A stretch of 64,000 nt of DNA, from the NCBI GenBank assembly GCA_947044405.1, contig CAMRHE010000502.1, positions 186,001-250,000 on the forward strand, written 5' to 3'. Positions 48,420 to 60,717 of this stretch are shown here, in pieces. The DNA comes from Leptodactylus fallax (Eukaryota; Chordata; Amphibia; Anura; Leptodactylidae). The notes under the pieces are model-generated. The model saw only the letters and a list, made by a program, of their open reading frames with translations. It searched no databases and was not told the origin of the DNA. A program made the position numbers and the translations under genes. Position 1 is the stretch's first letter, and each line of letters starts with the position of its first letter.

Positions 48420-50575
48420 GGGGAAATTTGAAAGTATAATAATTTATTTTTATATATATTTAAAAACTTTAATCTACTTTCTTAAATTTTATTTTCAGTC
48501 TCTAGGGGACTTCAACATGTGATTTATTGTTTGATTTGACAATATGCTGCAATACTTCAGAAGGGGAGGAGCCAGGAGTTTGACCCTGTGATGAAATATG
48601 GCTCTATCATACTGTGCGATGAGTTAGATGACTTCTTATGAATTTTTGTATAGTTATAGGTTTATTCATTTATTGGTGTAATTAGGAGATTGGCCATTTG
48701 TGTAACTGTCTGTGCCAGGGCTGAGGATTTGATGTGTTTGGTAATTTAAATGTGCATTCCAGAGTTCAGGCTATAGATGGGGAACCGAGTCCCAGGTTCT
48801 AATTCAATTGTGGTCCACCTAATTAGTAAGTCTGTGGTGGTTGTCATTCCCAGATGTCACAACTCCTGGTCAGTCTGAATACAACAATGGCCAGGGCTTT
48901 GTATATTGATCAAAGAAAAAATATGGCATCACAGGTGGGAGGTTGCAGGAAATGAGCAGAGCTGAGAATCCTTTAAATATTGGTAAGGTACAGAAATTCA
49001 GTGTCAGATAGTGTGTCATGTGTCTTTTCTGCGGTGCTGCACCACCAGACTTAAAAATGGGTCTGTACTTTATTCCTATGTTTGTATTTGTATGTCTTTT
49101 TGCTATTACATCTTTTTTTGTTAAGCACTGCACTTTTTTGTTTACATTAAATCTAAAATTCATTACGATTGTCCTTGGCTCTAAACGTCCCCACATGTCT
49201 GAAGAGAGTAAATATTGCTTAGGCTTGTTACCCTTTTTGTTTGCTATCGTTAGGAACTTCTTATACTCTGTGGTGTCTACTGTTGGATTTAAATCGGCTG
49301 TGAGTGATAAGAAAAAGAAGGAAATCTTGGAATGGAGGAGCTTGTTTAGTGAAACTACTTCAGGGTCCACTATGGGTCACTATTTGTGACCACCCATTGG
49401 GGGAGGAGGAATTGCAGTCTTTCAAGTTGGGATATCGTGTTGAATTGGTTTTATGGCAAGTTGTAATTCTTAACAAAATTGATAAAGCTAAGTGTGAATA
49501 CATCTGTGCAGTCATAAACAAATCAAAATCATCAGATATAAATTACTATTGGAATGCCACTCTTATGAATCCTTTCTGTAAAAGCAAAAGCTGGGAGACG
49601 TTTTTAAGTCTCCAATTTTCTTAGCGCGGTTTTACTGTCAGCATTTTATTTATTTAAAAAAACTGTGCTGCATTTTTATGCAGAACAACATGCCAGCAGT
49701 GACATGCTATCAATATCAGGTGTATGGTGCACCAGAGAAGAGTAAGTCCAATATAGGTCAAAATATACAGATAGAGATTGATCACCTATTCGGGTTATGC
49801 CTGGACAGGCACATGTGGGTGAAGAATCTTTGATTGGTTGCTGTGTCCTCAAATAACCTTTGTTAGTGGTGACCAGAAACGTGGGAAGACTGAAGAACAT
49901 GGACCAAGAAAGACAGGAGGTGGAGATATGATGACAAACATAAGGCCTTAGATAGGTCACATTTTGGGAGTTTCCACTCCACTCAGACATCTACAGCAAC
50001 AGAAAAGTAAAAATTGCTTTCAGAATCTGGTGACATAAAGAAAAAATTCTTCAAAACGTTTTTTTTTAGCTGTGAAAAAGTATTAGAATATGAAAAAATA
50101 TGTGAATACCTGTACACTAAATTTAACCTTTTGCTTTTACTTTTTATTATTTGTGTAGATTATGTGGTTTTGGATACTCTTGATCATTGAAAGTGAGCCA
50201 ATGACTGAGACTGACTATCGGTCTTTATAAAATTCCAATGAAGCAGTTTTCAGGGCTATTAAGGCCCAGACCAAATTTACTTGGACCGAATCAAATCTGG
50301 CTGCCAAACTGAAAGAATTTGACGCAAAACTAATTTTTTGAAATGTAGTTATCTCCAGAGGTGACCATTGTTCTCTTTACATCCAAATGGACAGCACTCT
50401 AGTAAACTTCCAAATGTGCACAGGTTCTAGTAGATTTTGTCAAATTTACCCAATCACATAAACAGGGCATTATGAAATTATAATAGTGAGATTTTTAATT
50501 CCGTCCCTTTAATCCCTTTTTCAAGCATTACTATTCCTTAAAGGGGATGTATCACCATTAGTAGTAATACATCTC
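48420..50575. other. no recognised gene; paralogous to 56,780-59,040
   Basis: Both copies share CTCTAGGGGA-TTCAACATGTG, CTTAGGCTTGTTACCC and GTGTAGATTATGTGG, and have short frames such as ESEPMTE(T/S)DYRSL near 50,195/58,600. Neither copy keeps a long matching frame, and I recognise no family. Confidence 0.5.
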
Positions 50576-50578
50576 TAT

Positions 50579-51139
50579 TAAAGATGAGCAAATCATGTTG
50601 TAGTCAGCAAGGTACATTACAAATTGTAAAAAAAATTGGATATGGTCAAACCTGAAATTTTGGGGGTTAGCTATCGATGAACCATTTTATACACTGGGGC
50701 CAGGAGAGGTGATTAAATATGAACATTGTTACCTCTCCTGGGCTCTGTTATGGCTAGGGATCCAGTTCATCCTAAACCCCAAACTTGTTCTTTAACCACG
50801 AAACACTGCTTTACTCCATGTTCTCCTCAGACCCCAAAGTATAAAAAGTGGAGGCCTGGGGATACAAGTAAAAAAAAAAAAAAAACAGCTATGCTCACCT
50901 TGCCTCACCTCTCCTGGACATCCTTATGGCACCAATGGTCCCCCAGCATCATCATTTGGCCTCTGGCTGATGTCATGCACCCTGGGCCTCAGCAGTCACA
51001 TGGGGAGCTCAGACATGACGCAGAGTATAATAATAGCACTTCTGGTTTATGCCAAATAACTTTGGCCTGAAACGTACTGGAGAGTTGAACCAAACAAATA
51101 TTCATCAAAACCAATCTCATGAAGTTCACCCATGTCTTT
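50579..51139. mobile_element. MITE of the AAAGATGAGCAAATC type
   Basis: Left TAAAGATGAGCAAATCATG; inverted right AAAGACATGGGTGAACTTCATG. Inside are CCAGGAGAGGTGATTAAATA and the GATGTCATGCACCCTGGGCCT box. The paralogous copy is 59,044-59,632, so it was present before the E/F duplication. Confidence 0.55.
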
Positions 51140-51208
51140 GGTACTCTTCTGGATTTCTGAATCACCTCATTGACCCCCAGGGCACCACCAAGGCCTGCTA
51201 TGTTATTC

Positions 51209-51210
<2 letters not shown>

Positions 51211-51257
<47 letters not shown>
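51211..51257. repeat. (AT)n microsatellite
   Basis: About 47 bp of AT repeats. Confidence 0.95.
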
Positions 51258-51259
<2 letters not shown>

Positions 51260-51279
51260 GATGACCAGAAATAGTGCTA

Positions 51280-51720
51280 TCAGCATTCACAGATATTCTT
51301 TACAGGAGCCACATTTATATATAGTTAAGGGTCTACCAATGTAGCAACTTGAATACAATTTTGCATTTTCAATAATGTTTTTATTAACATAACAATGGCT
51401 GTATAAGTTTAATATTTCCATCATTCTTCTAACATTATAGGTAAAGTGTCACTCTTACTACACAGTGAACACCATAAAAACAAAGTTAAAAAAAAAATGT
51501 GTCCTTGCAGTGTTTTGAACCCATTCTGAATTTTACAACTTCCCATTATGGAATGTTGAAAGATACCATTGTACAAATTGTCCCACAAAGAATAAGCCCA
51601 CAAATGGGTCTGTAAATGGAAAATAAAGAAGTGAAGGATTTTCAAAGGCGAGGAGTAAAGAACAAAACTGCAAAAATAAAAAATGCTGGTAAGGCGTTAA
51701 ATTCTAAAAAGTTTATAATC
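51280..51720 (+). repeat. decayed copy of the shared repeat module
   Basis: GAACCCATTCTGAATTTTACAA, ACCATTGTACAAATTGTCCC and AATAAGCCCACA parallel 55,440-55,700. An empty TTATTAA site at 51,381-51,387 corresponds to the insertion at 60,104 in block F. Confidence 0.55.
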
Positions 51721-51905
51721 TAACAAATAATTAATTTTTGCTTTACTCCAGTAGAGGGGAGCCGCAAAATATAAGACCTCATATCGCTATGCAAATTGAA
51801 AATAAAAATGGGAGTTTCAGAAGCAAGGACTAAAACACAAAAATGTAAAAACAAACATTGCTGAGAAAGCTTTAAAATCCAAAAAAGTTTATAATTTAAC
51901 AAATA

Positions 51906-52871
51906 TTATTTTTGCTTTACACTCAAAGAGGGAAGCCAATCCAACAGTAATACAGTAGACATTTTACTCAAGAGGTGTATAAGTGCATGAGTAATATCTC
52001 TACTATTTAGGCTGTATATTATGGGATTGAGAAGCGGAGTGACAATGGTGTAGAATAAGGAGAGGATTTTCTTTGCTGTGACCTTATTTGGAAATAGATA
52101 GATAGTAATTGAGGATCCATAATATAAGGAGACCACAGTCAGGTGAGAGCTGCAGGTGGAGAAGGTCTTCTGTCTCCCAGTTACAGATGGGATCTTCAGT
52201 ATAGTGAGGATTATATACACATAGGACACCATTATCACAATGAATGGGCAGACCGCTAGGGGTATCATTAAAAAAATACTTTCTGCTTTTACTGCAGAAG
52301 TGTCTGAGCAGGAAAGTTCTAGTATGGGGTTTATATCACAGAAGAAATGGTCGATGATGTTTGGTCCACAGAACCACAAATAACTCATAGATACTGACAA
52401 CATCAGTATCACAACAAAAATAATGAACCAAAACAGCGCAAGGACCCTTAGGCAAAATGTAGGGTTCATGACCATAGAGTAATGTAGAGGGTGACAGATG
52501 GCCTGGTACCTGTCGTAGGACATCACGGTCAGGAGAAGTGTTTCTAATATTCCAAAGGCTGAAAAAACGTAAAACTGAGTCAAACAGCCAATAAAGGACA
52601 CAGAACTTTCTTCATATAACACAAGGTGGAGCATGATGGGTACGATGGTGGTGGAGAGAAGAATATCACAGAAGGAGAGTTGAGTGAGGAAGAAGTACAT
52701 GGGAGAGTGGAGGGATCTGCTGTAGGACACCACCAGGATGATGAGGAGGTTTCCACATACAGTCACACAGTAGACAAGCAGCAAAATAAGAAACACAATG
52801 ATACTTAAACTCTGGAAATCCTGAAATCCAAAAAGTAGTATCACAGTGACCAAGCTGGAGTTACTCTTCAT
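51906..52871 (-). CDS. olfactory receptor E, intact (321 aa)
   Basis: Minus-strand OR from the ATG at 52,869-52,871: MKSNSSLVTVILLFGFQDFQ, with the N-glycosylation site NSS at residues 4-6. TM1 has VCGNLLIILVV, loop 1 LHSPMYFFLTQLSFCD, TM3 end MSYDRYQAICHPLHY, and extracellular loop 2 CGPNIIDHFFCDINPILELSC. TM5 carries MVSYVYIILTI, TM6 start QKTFSTCSSHLTVV, TM7 TPLLNPIIYSLNSRD. The tail is slightly long (LLSKMSTVLLLDWLPSLSVK). All family signature residues are present, and no break is seen. A likely acceptor CATTTTATTTCTACATTTTAG lies upstream (AG at 52,938-52,939), giving a ~66-nt untranslated part of the coding exon. OR F is a close paralogue with a 1-bp deletion. Ligand unknown. Confidence 0.95.
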   Translation of the reverse strand: MKSNSSLVTVILLFGFQDFQSLSIIVFLILLLVYCVTVCGNLLIILVVSYSRSLHSPMYFFLTQLSFCDILLSTTIVPIMLHLVLYEESSVSFIGCLTQFYVFSAFGILETLLLTVMSYDRYQAICHPLHYSMVMNPTFCLRVLALFWFIIFVVILMLSVSMSYLWFCGPNIIDHFFCDINPILELSCSDTSAVKAESIFLMIPLAVCPFIVIMVSYVYIILTILKIPSVTGRQKTFSTCSSHLTVVSLYYGSSITIYLFPNKVTAKKILSLFYTIVTPLLNPIIYSLNSRDITHALIHLLSKMSTVLLLDWLPSLSVKQK

Positions 52872-52984
52872 GTTATTTTATATTCCATATGATTTGAATT
52901 GAATTAATTTGTTAAGCTGTGATGGATTCTACCAATCCTAAAATGTAGAAATAAAATGCTTAGAAAAAAGTTAAAACATTTATT

Positions 52985-53570
52985 TAATGTAATTTAGAAA
53001 TTAAGTCTAAATCAGATGACATATAATGGATATTCTGTAATATAAACCAATAGTCATAGCTATGTACAGTACAAGTCCAACCAGTCCAGTCTATAATCCT
53101 AAATGTAAACCACAACCCAAAAAGCAGGTGCCTAATGCCCCATAATAGGGTTAAAAATTCCTTCCTAATATAAAATATGGTAATCTGAATAAGTCTCAAT
53201 CAACAACCCATCATAGTAACCTCGTTCCCATACCTAACCACAAAAGACATCCAGGACCTTCTTGAAAGTCAATGAATCAACCATTAGAACATCAAGGACA
53301 GAGAGTTCCACAGTCTCTCTGCTCTTACAGTGAAGATTCCACTATCTATGATTCATGAACAGTTTTTTTTTAACCCCTCTTTTTTCCCCAAAGTAAAGAA
53401 ATCCAAGATTGATATCCAGTCTTGGTTGTCAACCCACCCATTCTCTTAGTTCCCCTGGCCGCCCTCCCCTGCACACACTCTAGTTAATTTGTGACCTTCT
53501 TAGTTATAGGCGCCCAAAATTGTACATAATATCCCCTGTGTGGCCTGACTAGTCATTTGTACAGGGGATA
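52985..53570 (-). repeat. CR1/L2-like LINE 3' end
   Basis: The minus-strand reading has VQGRAAR near 53,470 (family VQRRAA box). It continues with AGAGACTGTGGAACTCTC, TTCAAGAAGGTCCTGGATG, the TTAGGCACCTGCTTTTTGGG block and GACTGGTTGGACTTG. This is the conserved order of the RT end and tail in frog CR1-like LINEs. Paralogue at 61,790-62,400. Confidence 0.65.
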
Positions 53571-53599
53571 TGATATCAAGATATTTTTCCCTATTATAT

Positions 53600-54250
53600 G
53601 TGGTGAAGCCAAAATAAAATTAGGAAAATATTAAAGGACTAGGTCCTGTAATATTGTCTAAAAATAATATTCACATACGAGTATTTTCTTACCTGTTTTG
53701 TGATATTCTATCCCAAATTGATATGCTTTATGTGCCTATGTGTGGCTGTCCATGGCTTGTTTTGTGAATTTTATATTGTCCAGAGTTTTGTTACTACGTT
53801 GTGATGTATCAAATTGGTTTCATGATAAATTGGAGTCCTTACGAAATTTGAGCTAAGGTGGACACATTTGTAGGCAGTGAAGTCCGATCGGAAATATAAA
53901 CTTTAAAAAACTGAAATATTAATTTAAAAAAGATTATGTGGCCAAAAATATTCAAACAAATCAATGAGCACAAAAACAGTCGCTTTGTCTCTTCTATCAT
54001 TAAAATATTCTTCAGCCTCATGTAATGTTTGTACTTGGCTGCCCTTTTTATAGATTAATGACATACAATATTGGTATCTTGGGAAATCCAAGGTGGAAAT
54101 CATGTGGGAAATTTAACAGTGTAAATATATTTCTATTATAATTGGTCTTCATGGAATTGTTGTTACTGTCATTCTAATTGTGTAGTAAATGATTAGCTCG
54201 TCATAATGAAGCATTTCCATTACCTAAGTACAGACATTCAATAATAATAT
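53600..54250. other. no recognisable feature
   Basis: AT-rich, colinear with 62,620-63,340 in block F. No gene seen. Confidence 0.5.
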
Positions 54251-54252
54251 CA

Positions 54253-54451
54253 AGGAAAGCTGTGTGAGGAACAAGAGTATAGGAGAGTGGAGGGATATAT
54301 TGTAGGACACCGCCAGGATGATGAGGAGGTTTCCACATATAGTCACACAGTAGATGGCCAGAAAAATAAGAAACAAGAAGATACTCAAAATCTGGAAGTC
54401 CTAAAATACAAAAAGAAGCATCATAGTAACCAAGCTGTTAGTAGTCTTCAT
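54253..54451 (-). pseudogene. olfactory receptor 5' fragment G1
   Basis: From the ATG at 54,449-54,451 the reading has MKTTNSLVTMMLLFVF, a stop, then DFQILSIFLFLIF, TICGNLLIILAVSY and LHSPILLFLTQLS. Homology to ORs ends abruptly after about 66 codons. Only the N-terminus, TM1 and loop 1 remain. The paralogous fragment at 63,344 ends at the same point. Confidence 0.88.
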
Positions 54452-54487
54452 ATTTATTTTGCTTACAAAACACCAACAGCTCTTTAA

Positions 54488-55705
54488 CCCCTTAACAACC
54501 AATGATGTACGTGTATGTCATTGAACGCAAGGGGATGTATGGAGAGGGATCAGGAGCTGATCTCTCCCCATACAAGGCAGATTCCGGTTGTATAATACAG
54601 CCAGGACCCACCGCTAACAGCTGCAATCGTGCAACACTTTAGATGTCATGGTTAAACGTGACCGAGACATCTAATGTGCGCAGACACCATGGACGCCATT
54701 ATATTTTACCGATCGCTGCCCTCTGAAATGTCATTGGATTGATTGACATGACAACCGGGAGCCTATTGAAGGCTCCCAGGCTTGTCATTATATCAGTACA
54801 TAGGCAGTGTGTAATAAAAGTCAATGGATTTTACTATACACTGCAATACATTAGTACTGCAGTGCATTATATGAGTGATCAGACACCCTACGGTTCAAGG
54901 ACCTTAGGGGTCTGAGAATAAAAGTAACAAAAAAATTTTAAAAAAAGTTTTTAAAAGTAATAAAAAGCACAAAAAATATAAAATTTCAAATCACCCCCCT
55001 TTCCCTAGATCACATAACAATAAATAAACAAAAGTAAGCAAACAATTTAGGTCTCTGGCGCTCAAAAATGGCCAAACTATTAAAATATAAAAATATTTAT
55101 CCCATACGGTGGGAAAAAAAAAATCAAAATGGCCAAATGGCGATTTTTCTTTTCCCCACACTTTGCCTCAACATTTTGAAAAAAATTGAATAAAAGTGAT
55201 CAAACCATCAGACGTTCCCCAAAATGGTATCAGTAAAAAAGACAGCTTGTCCCGCATAAAACCCCATGCCCTACCTGGCTACATACATGTAAATATGAAA
55301 AAGTTACAGGTGTCAGAATATGGCGACACAAAATGTTTTTTCTATTTTGTACAGTTTTTAATTTTTTTTTAGAGGTGTCAAAACATTACAAATGCGATAT
55401 AAATTTGGTATTGCCATGATTGTACTGACCACAGAATACAGGTCACACAGTGAATTCTATAAAAATTAAACCCATAAGAAATTGCCACAAATGCGTTTTT
55501 GTTTCCAATTCCACCTCATTCTGATTTTTTTTTCCAGCTTCCCAGTACAGGATGTTGTAGGGTGCCATTACAGTAAAGTACAATTTGTCCCGCAAACAAT
55601 AAGCCATCATGTGACTGTGAACCGAAAAAAAAAAAAAATGAAGGCTCTTAGAAGGTGGGGAGGAAAAAAGGGATATGCAAAAATGAAAATTGTCTCAGTC
55701 TTTAA
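54488..55705 (+). mobile_element. 1.2-kb insertion at TTAA, piggyBac-like non-autonomous element
   Basis: Block F reads ACAGCTCTTTGCAGGTATTGTCATCACTTACTG-like text without interruption near 63,760-63,790. Block E has CTCTTTAA followed by CCCCTTAACAACC and about 1.2 kb, then TTTAAAATGTTGTCATC. TTAA is present at both borders (54,484-54,487 and 55,702-55,705). The left end looks like a piggyBac-type CCCCTTAA end, but no inverted right end is visible. Its internal part (54,735-55,345) resembles 15,605-16,215. No gene. Confidence 0.6.
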
Positions 55706-56074
55706 AATGTTGTCATCACTTACTGTCCCAAGTAGGGCTCAAAACCTACATTCCCTATGGTTATGTATTTGGGAAGAACATACAAACTTCATACCATTGT
55801 TGTACTTGGCTGGATTTTAACCAAGGATTCCAACACTATAAGGCCACTCAATAGTATGGTAATGATTATGTATTTTTCTAAAGTACAGACCAGAGATGAT
55901 AAAAATTGATTTGACACAACATAAATTTCTTATAAATTACCCACAAATTTTAAATTTTCTAAATCCAAAATTTCTGGGATTCGTCCCAAGTGAATCTCTC
56001 AAATGACAGCCACCATTTTACTAATAACAAGAAGACAGATAAGAAGGCTCACATGATCTTGCAGCCAATCATGA

Positions 56075-56240
56075 GGGACTAGTGGCGTAACTAAAGTCTT
56101 GTGGGCCCCAGTGCAAATCTTAATACTTAAAATATTATGCTAACTTTCCGCAAAGCAAATTCAGTGTCTTCTAACCAACACTTGTTTTTCATGTTACTTC
56201 TTCGGCCAGTGAAGTATAATAAGGTCTGATGCGATGTTAT
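56075..56240 (+). repeat. hAT-type end fragment
   Basis: TAGTGGCGTAACTAAAGTCTTGTGGGCCCCAGTGCAA resembles the CAGAGGCGTAGCTAG-type end of the hAT element at 40,516. Only one end is seen. Confidence 0.45.
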
Positions 56241-56244
56241 TACT

Positions 56245-56714
56245 TAGTGGCCTTTTTATAGATGAACATACAATGATGATATATTAGCGGTGCCATGGGG
56301 AATTCACTGAATATGCTTATAATAATTATTATATTTCTGTCATAATTGGCCTTTAACGGAATTATAGTAAATAGCGTTAAAATTGGACAGAAAAACTTTA
56401 GTCATTATATCTTTGTTATGAAGCATTACCTATGACCTAACTAATCCGAAATCTACAAAAAAAAACAACAAATTAGATATCAAATAAATATAGTTCTGAC
56501 ACCCAAGACTTTTTTTTCCCTTCAATGGAGATCTGTAGCGGAATGGTTTTATGGAACAAACAGTAGTTTTTATTCTGAATGTTTTGCTGTACATTTAACT
56601 TTTTGAAAGTAATTTTTTTTCACTTTTGTGTAAGGCAGGATCACCAAAAACAGCCATTCTGGTATTTCTTTTGTTACAGTGTTACACTGTTTGGAATAGC
56701 TAAAGTTACATTTT
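56245..56714. other. no recognisable feature
   Basis: Junction between blocks E and F; AT-rich, with no gene or repeat end that I can support. Confidence 0.45.
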
Positions 56715-57689
56715 AGCTTGGTGCAGCAATAATATTTTTATTTTATTTATTTTTTGCTTTCTTTTTAGGTTTGTGACCAGGAAAAAAGGGGGAGAAATTT
56801 TAAAGTATAATACATTTTTCTTTTAATATATTTAATAATTTGATTCTACTTTTTGATCTTTTATTCTCAGTCTCTAGGGGAATTCAACATGTGATTTATT
56901 GTTTGATTGCTTTGACAATATTATGCAATACTTCAGAAGGGGAGGAGCCAGAAGTTGACCCTAAGATGAAAGGGGGGTGGTGAAAAATCAAAAAAAATAT
57001 TTTCATACACTTCTATTTTTTTCTGCCAATGTTTATAAGTATTTAAGATATTTTATATTTTGTATACAATTTTTTACTGTATCATACTGTACGATGAGTT
57101 AGACGTCTACTTAGGAATTTTCGTATAGTTATGGGTTTTTTCATTTATTGGTGTAGTTAGGAGATTGGCCCTTTGTGTAATTGTTTGTGCTAGGGCTGAG
57201 GACCTGATGTGTCCAGTAATTGTAATGTCCAATCCAGGGTTCAGGCTACAGATGGAGAACTGGGTCCCAGGTACTAATTCAATTGTGGCCCATCTAATTA
57301 GTAAGTCTGTGTTGGTTGTTATTCCCAGACATTGCAACTCCTGGTCAGTCTGGATGCATGAATGGCCGGGGCCCATTCAAATGAAAGAAAAAATATGGCA
57401 TCACAGATGGGAGGTTGCAGGAAGTGAGCAGAGCTGAGAATCCTTTAACTATAGATAAGGTACAGGAATTCAGTGTCAGATAGCGTGTCATGTGTCCTCT
57501 CTGTCCTTCTTTCTGCGGTGCTACACAACCAGACATAAACACAGGGCTGTACTTTATTCTTATGTTTGTATGTATATGTCTTTTCGCTATTGCATCTTAT
57601 TTTCTTAAGCACTGTATCTCTAAACGTCCCCACATGTCTGAAGAGAGTAAATATTGCTTAGGCTTGTTACCCTTTTCCTTGCTAGTGTT

Positions 57690-58530
57690 GTGAATGGTTT
57701 GGGTATACTGGTATGGCACCTACTGTAAGTGGTTAGTGGTGGCAGCTATTTGTGTGAATGTGTGATTGCAGAAGGTTGCTTCATTCTTGTGTAGATTAAG
57801 TGATAGGCGAGATGGAAGGGATCGCATTTGCATATGCTGTGAGTAAGGTGTGCAGATACCTCACAGAACAGGTATAGAGAAAATCAGATATTTCTTGTAG
57901 GAAACCCCAGTCCCTGACACACAGCTGCATCAACAAAGTCATCCTTCTTTATTATCTTGGAACACAACTTCAGGCTAGGTTCACACCTGTGCTGGTTCTC
58001 TGCTGGAGGATTCCGTTCCCCATTCCACTTTAAAAATGCGGAGCAAAACCAGGCGGAAACCCAGCGGACCCCATTATAGTCTATGGGACCCATGGGTTTC
58101 CACGGGTAACAGCTGTTTTAAGTGGATTAGGTTTCCGTTTGGGGGATCCCAAGTGGTATAAAATCCTCATAGTTTTCTAGATCTCTGCTTGCTGTTATCC
58201 ATTCTGTTACTTCTAGTGGATAAAACGCTGACCATGGTCATGTGATATTCTGTCCACGTTCATGTGATGGGCACACAGGTGCACCACTCATTACCAGGCA
58301 GATGTCTGATTACTGTGCTGTGACTGTAACGAGCTGTGCACCTGTGTGTACATCACAAGACCATGGTCTGAATTGTACCCACTACAAGTAAGCAGAATGA
58401 ATGACAGCAAACAGAGATCTAGAAAGCTGTGAGGAAATGATACAGAAAGTATATTGGAAAATTGGAAAACGTTTTATTATACAAACAATAACATTTGTCT
58501 CTGAATATTGGTCTGAAAGTGGCCGAGCCC
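57690..58530. repeat. block F-specific repeat stretch
   Basis: Contains TAGGTTCACACCTGTGCTGG...GGACCCCATTATAGTCTATGGG and GATGTACACACAGGTGCAC-type complements, typical of frog non-coding interspersed repeats. It replaces the corresponding 49,290-50,120 of block E. No gene. Confidence 0.45.
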
Positions 58531-59043
58531 TTTAATCTTTTATTTTTACCTTTTATTATTTGTGTAGATTATGTGGTCTTGGATACTAATTGAAAGTGAG
58601 CCAATGACTGAGAGTGACTATCGGTCTTTGTTTGACATGTGTTATAATGCCACATGTCCAATATATTCCAATAAATCAGTTTTGAGGGAAATTAAGGCAC
58701 TTTTCATCCAGGCCAAATTTACTTGGACCAAATCAAATCCGGCTGCCAAAATGAAAGAATCTGATAAAAACTAATTTTGGGAAATGTACTTATCTGTAGT
58801 GGCGACCATTGTTCTCTTTATATATGAATGAACAGCACTCTAGTAAACTTCCACATGTGCACATGTTCTAGTAGATTTTGTCAAATTTACCCAATCACAT
58901 AAATAGGATCTTATGAAATGATAATAGTGAGATTTTTAATTCCTTCATTTTAATCCCTTTTTCAAGCATTACTATTTCCTTGAAGGAGATGCATCACCAT
59001 TATTTTGTTTACTGCTTAAGATCAGGTAGTAATACATCTCTAT

Positions 59044-59632
59044 TAAAGATAAGCAAATCATGTTGTAATAAGCCAGGTTCATTCCGAATTTTTTAAAAAT
59101 TTGGATTTGGTCAAATCTGAAATTTAAGAGTTAGCTTTCTATGAACCATTATTATAATGTGGAGTCTCTTCAAACTCCAGAGTACAATAAATGGAAGGCC
59201 AGGAGAGGTGATTAAATATAAACATTGTTACCTCTCCTGGGCTCCACTATGGTGTGGGATCCGGTTCGTCCTAAACCCCATATTTTTGCGGTTTGTGAAC
59301 CATGAAACATTGTTACACACAAAGGTCCTTAGACACCAAAGTATAAAATGTGGAGGCCTAGGGAGATAAGTAAAAAAACAAAAAAAAAAAAAACAGTCAT
59401 ACTCAACTTGCCTCAGCTCTCCTGGGTTTCCTCATGGCCCTTACAATTCCCAGGGCATCATCATTTGGCCTCTGGCTGATGTCATGCACCCTGGGCCTAA
59501 GCAGTCGCATGGGGTGCTCAGACATGATGCAGGGTATAATAGTAGCCAAAAAAGTTTGGCCCAAAATGAACTGGAGAGTCGAACCTCATGAATATTCATC
59601 AAACCCCATCTCATGAGGTTCATTCATCTCTT
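59044..59632. mobile_element. MITE, paralogue of 50,579-51,139
   Basis: Left AAAGATAAGCAAATCATG and right ATGAGGTTCATTCATCTCTTT, with the same inner GATGTCATGCACCCTGGGCCT box. Confidence 0.55.
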
Positions 59633-59819
59633 TGGTCCTCCTCTGGTTCCTGAATCACTTCAGCACCCCCCTCCCCCCCCCCAGGGTACTACTGAGACTT
59701 TTGATTTTATTCTATTTTCTGTATATGTTTATGAGGATGATCATAAACAGATATACTTTACAGGAGCCACATGGAACATAGACACAATAGTCATTGAGGT
59801 CTATATGTGCAGAGGTTTT

Positions 59820-59909
59820 TGTGCAGGAAGCAGGAATAAAAAGCTTTTATTGCAATTTTTTCTCCAGGTAAAAATGAATAAAATGTGATCAAAGCATTAG
59901 ACATTCCCA

Positions 59910-59969
<60 letters not shown>

Positions 59970-60560
59970 ACAACTTGCCCCACAAAAAAAAAAAAAAAAA
60001 ACTTCTTAAACAGCTCCATATACAGAAATATATATGTAGCTAAGAGTGTAAAAATATGGCAGCAATTCAAATACATTTTTTGCATTTTTCAATGTTTTAT
60101 TAAGTGAAATTGGCTTGGCTAAAATCCCTTTTGCTGTCTCAAGGCTCGGTGAGTCAAAAGCAAATTGAGGATCTGTTACATCCAACAGAGGGCGCATGAG
60201 CTCCCCAGCTACTTTCCCATAATGCCTTATTAACATAACAAACACTATATAAGTTTAATATCTCCATAAGTCTTCTGATGTTATAGGTAAAGTGTCACTC
60301 TTACTGCACACCATAAAAACAAAGCTTAAAGGAAAATTGTATCTTTGCAAATTTTTCCTATTTCGAACCCATTATGAATTTTCCAACTTCCCATTATGGA
60401 ATATTGAAAGGTACCATTGTAACGTATAATTTGTCCCACAAAGAATAAGCCCACACATGGGTCTGTAAATAGAAAATAAAAAAGTGAGGAATTTTCAAAG
60501 GTGAGGAATAAAAAACAAAACTGCAAAAATCAAAAATACTAGGGAGGCATTAAATTCCAA
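59820..60560 (+). repeat. decayed shared repeat module with a (TA)n run
   Basis: AATGTGATCAAAGCATTAGACATTCCC and ACTTGCCCCAC-A-run text parallel 55,190-55,260, and GAACCCATTATGAATTTTCC parallels 51,525. A TA run lies at 59,917-59,968. The 130-bp insertion at 60,104 interrupts it. Confidence 0.55.
60097..60233. mobile_element. 130-bp SINE-like insertion with 7-bp target duplication
   Basis: TTATTAA at 60,097-60,103 and 60,227-60,233 flanks GTGAAATTGGC...CATAATGCC. Block E has a single TTATTAA at 51,381-51,387. The inserted text CAAGGCTCGGTGAGTCAAAAG...ATCTGTTACATCC also occurs inverted near 33,975-34,060. No A and B boxes or A tail that I can defend. Confidence 0.65.
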
Positions 60561-60717
60561 AAAGTTTATAAAATAAAAAAAACATAAGCCCTATGCCACT
60601 ATGCAAATTGAAAAAAAAAAATGGGAATTTCAAAAGCGAGGACTAAAACACAAAAATGTAAAAGCAAACTTTGCTGCGGAAGCTTTAAAATCCCAAAATT
60701 TTATAATTTAACAAATA

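Larger units (their letters stand above)
48330..55860 (-). repeat. segmental duplication block E (OR E unit)
   Basis: Colinear with 56,715-64,000. It starts at GGTGCAGCAATAATA near 48,335 and runs through the 48,480-49,240 segment, the MITE at 50,579, the AT run, OR E, the CR1-like tail and the truncated OR fragment, to GTATGGTAATGATTATG near 55,870. It alone contains the insertion at 54,488-55,705. Confidence 0.88.

Noticed and set aside
48870..49389. Overlapping 123- and 166-codon frames on opposite strands, at first taken for an endogenous retroviral gene
   Set aside because: No envelope, gag or pol motifs; the paralogous region at 57,340-57,700 does not keep either frame.
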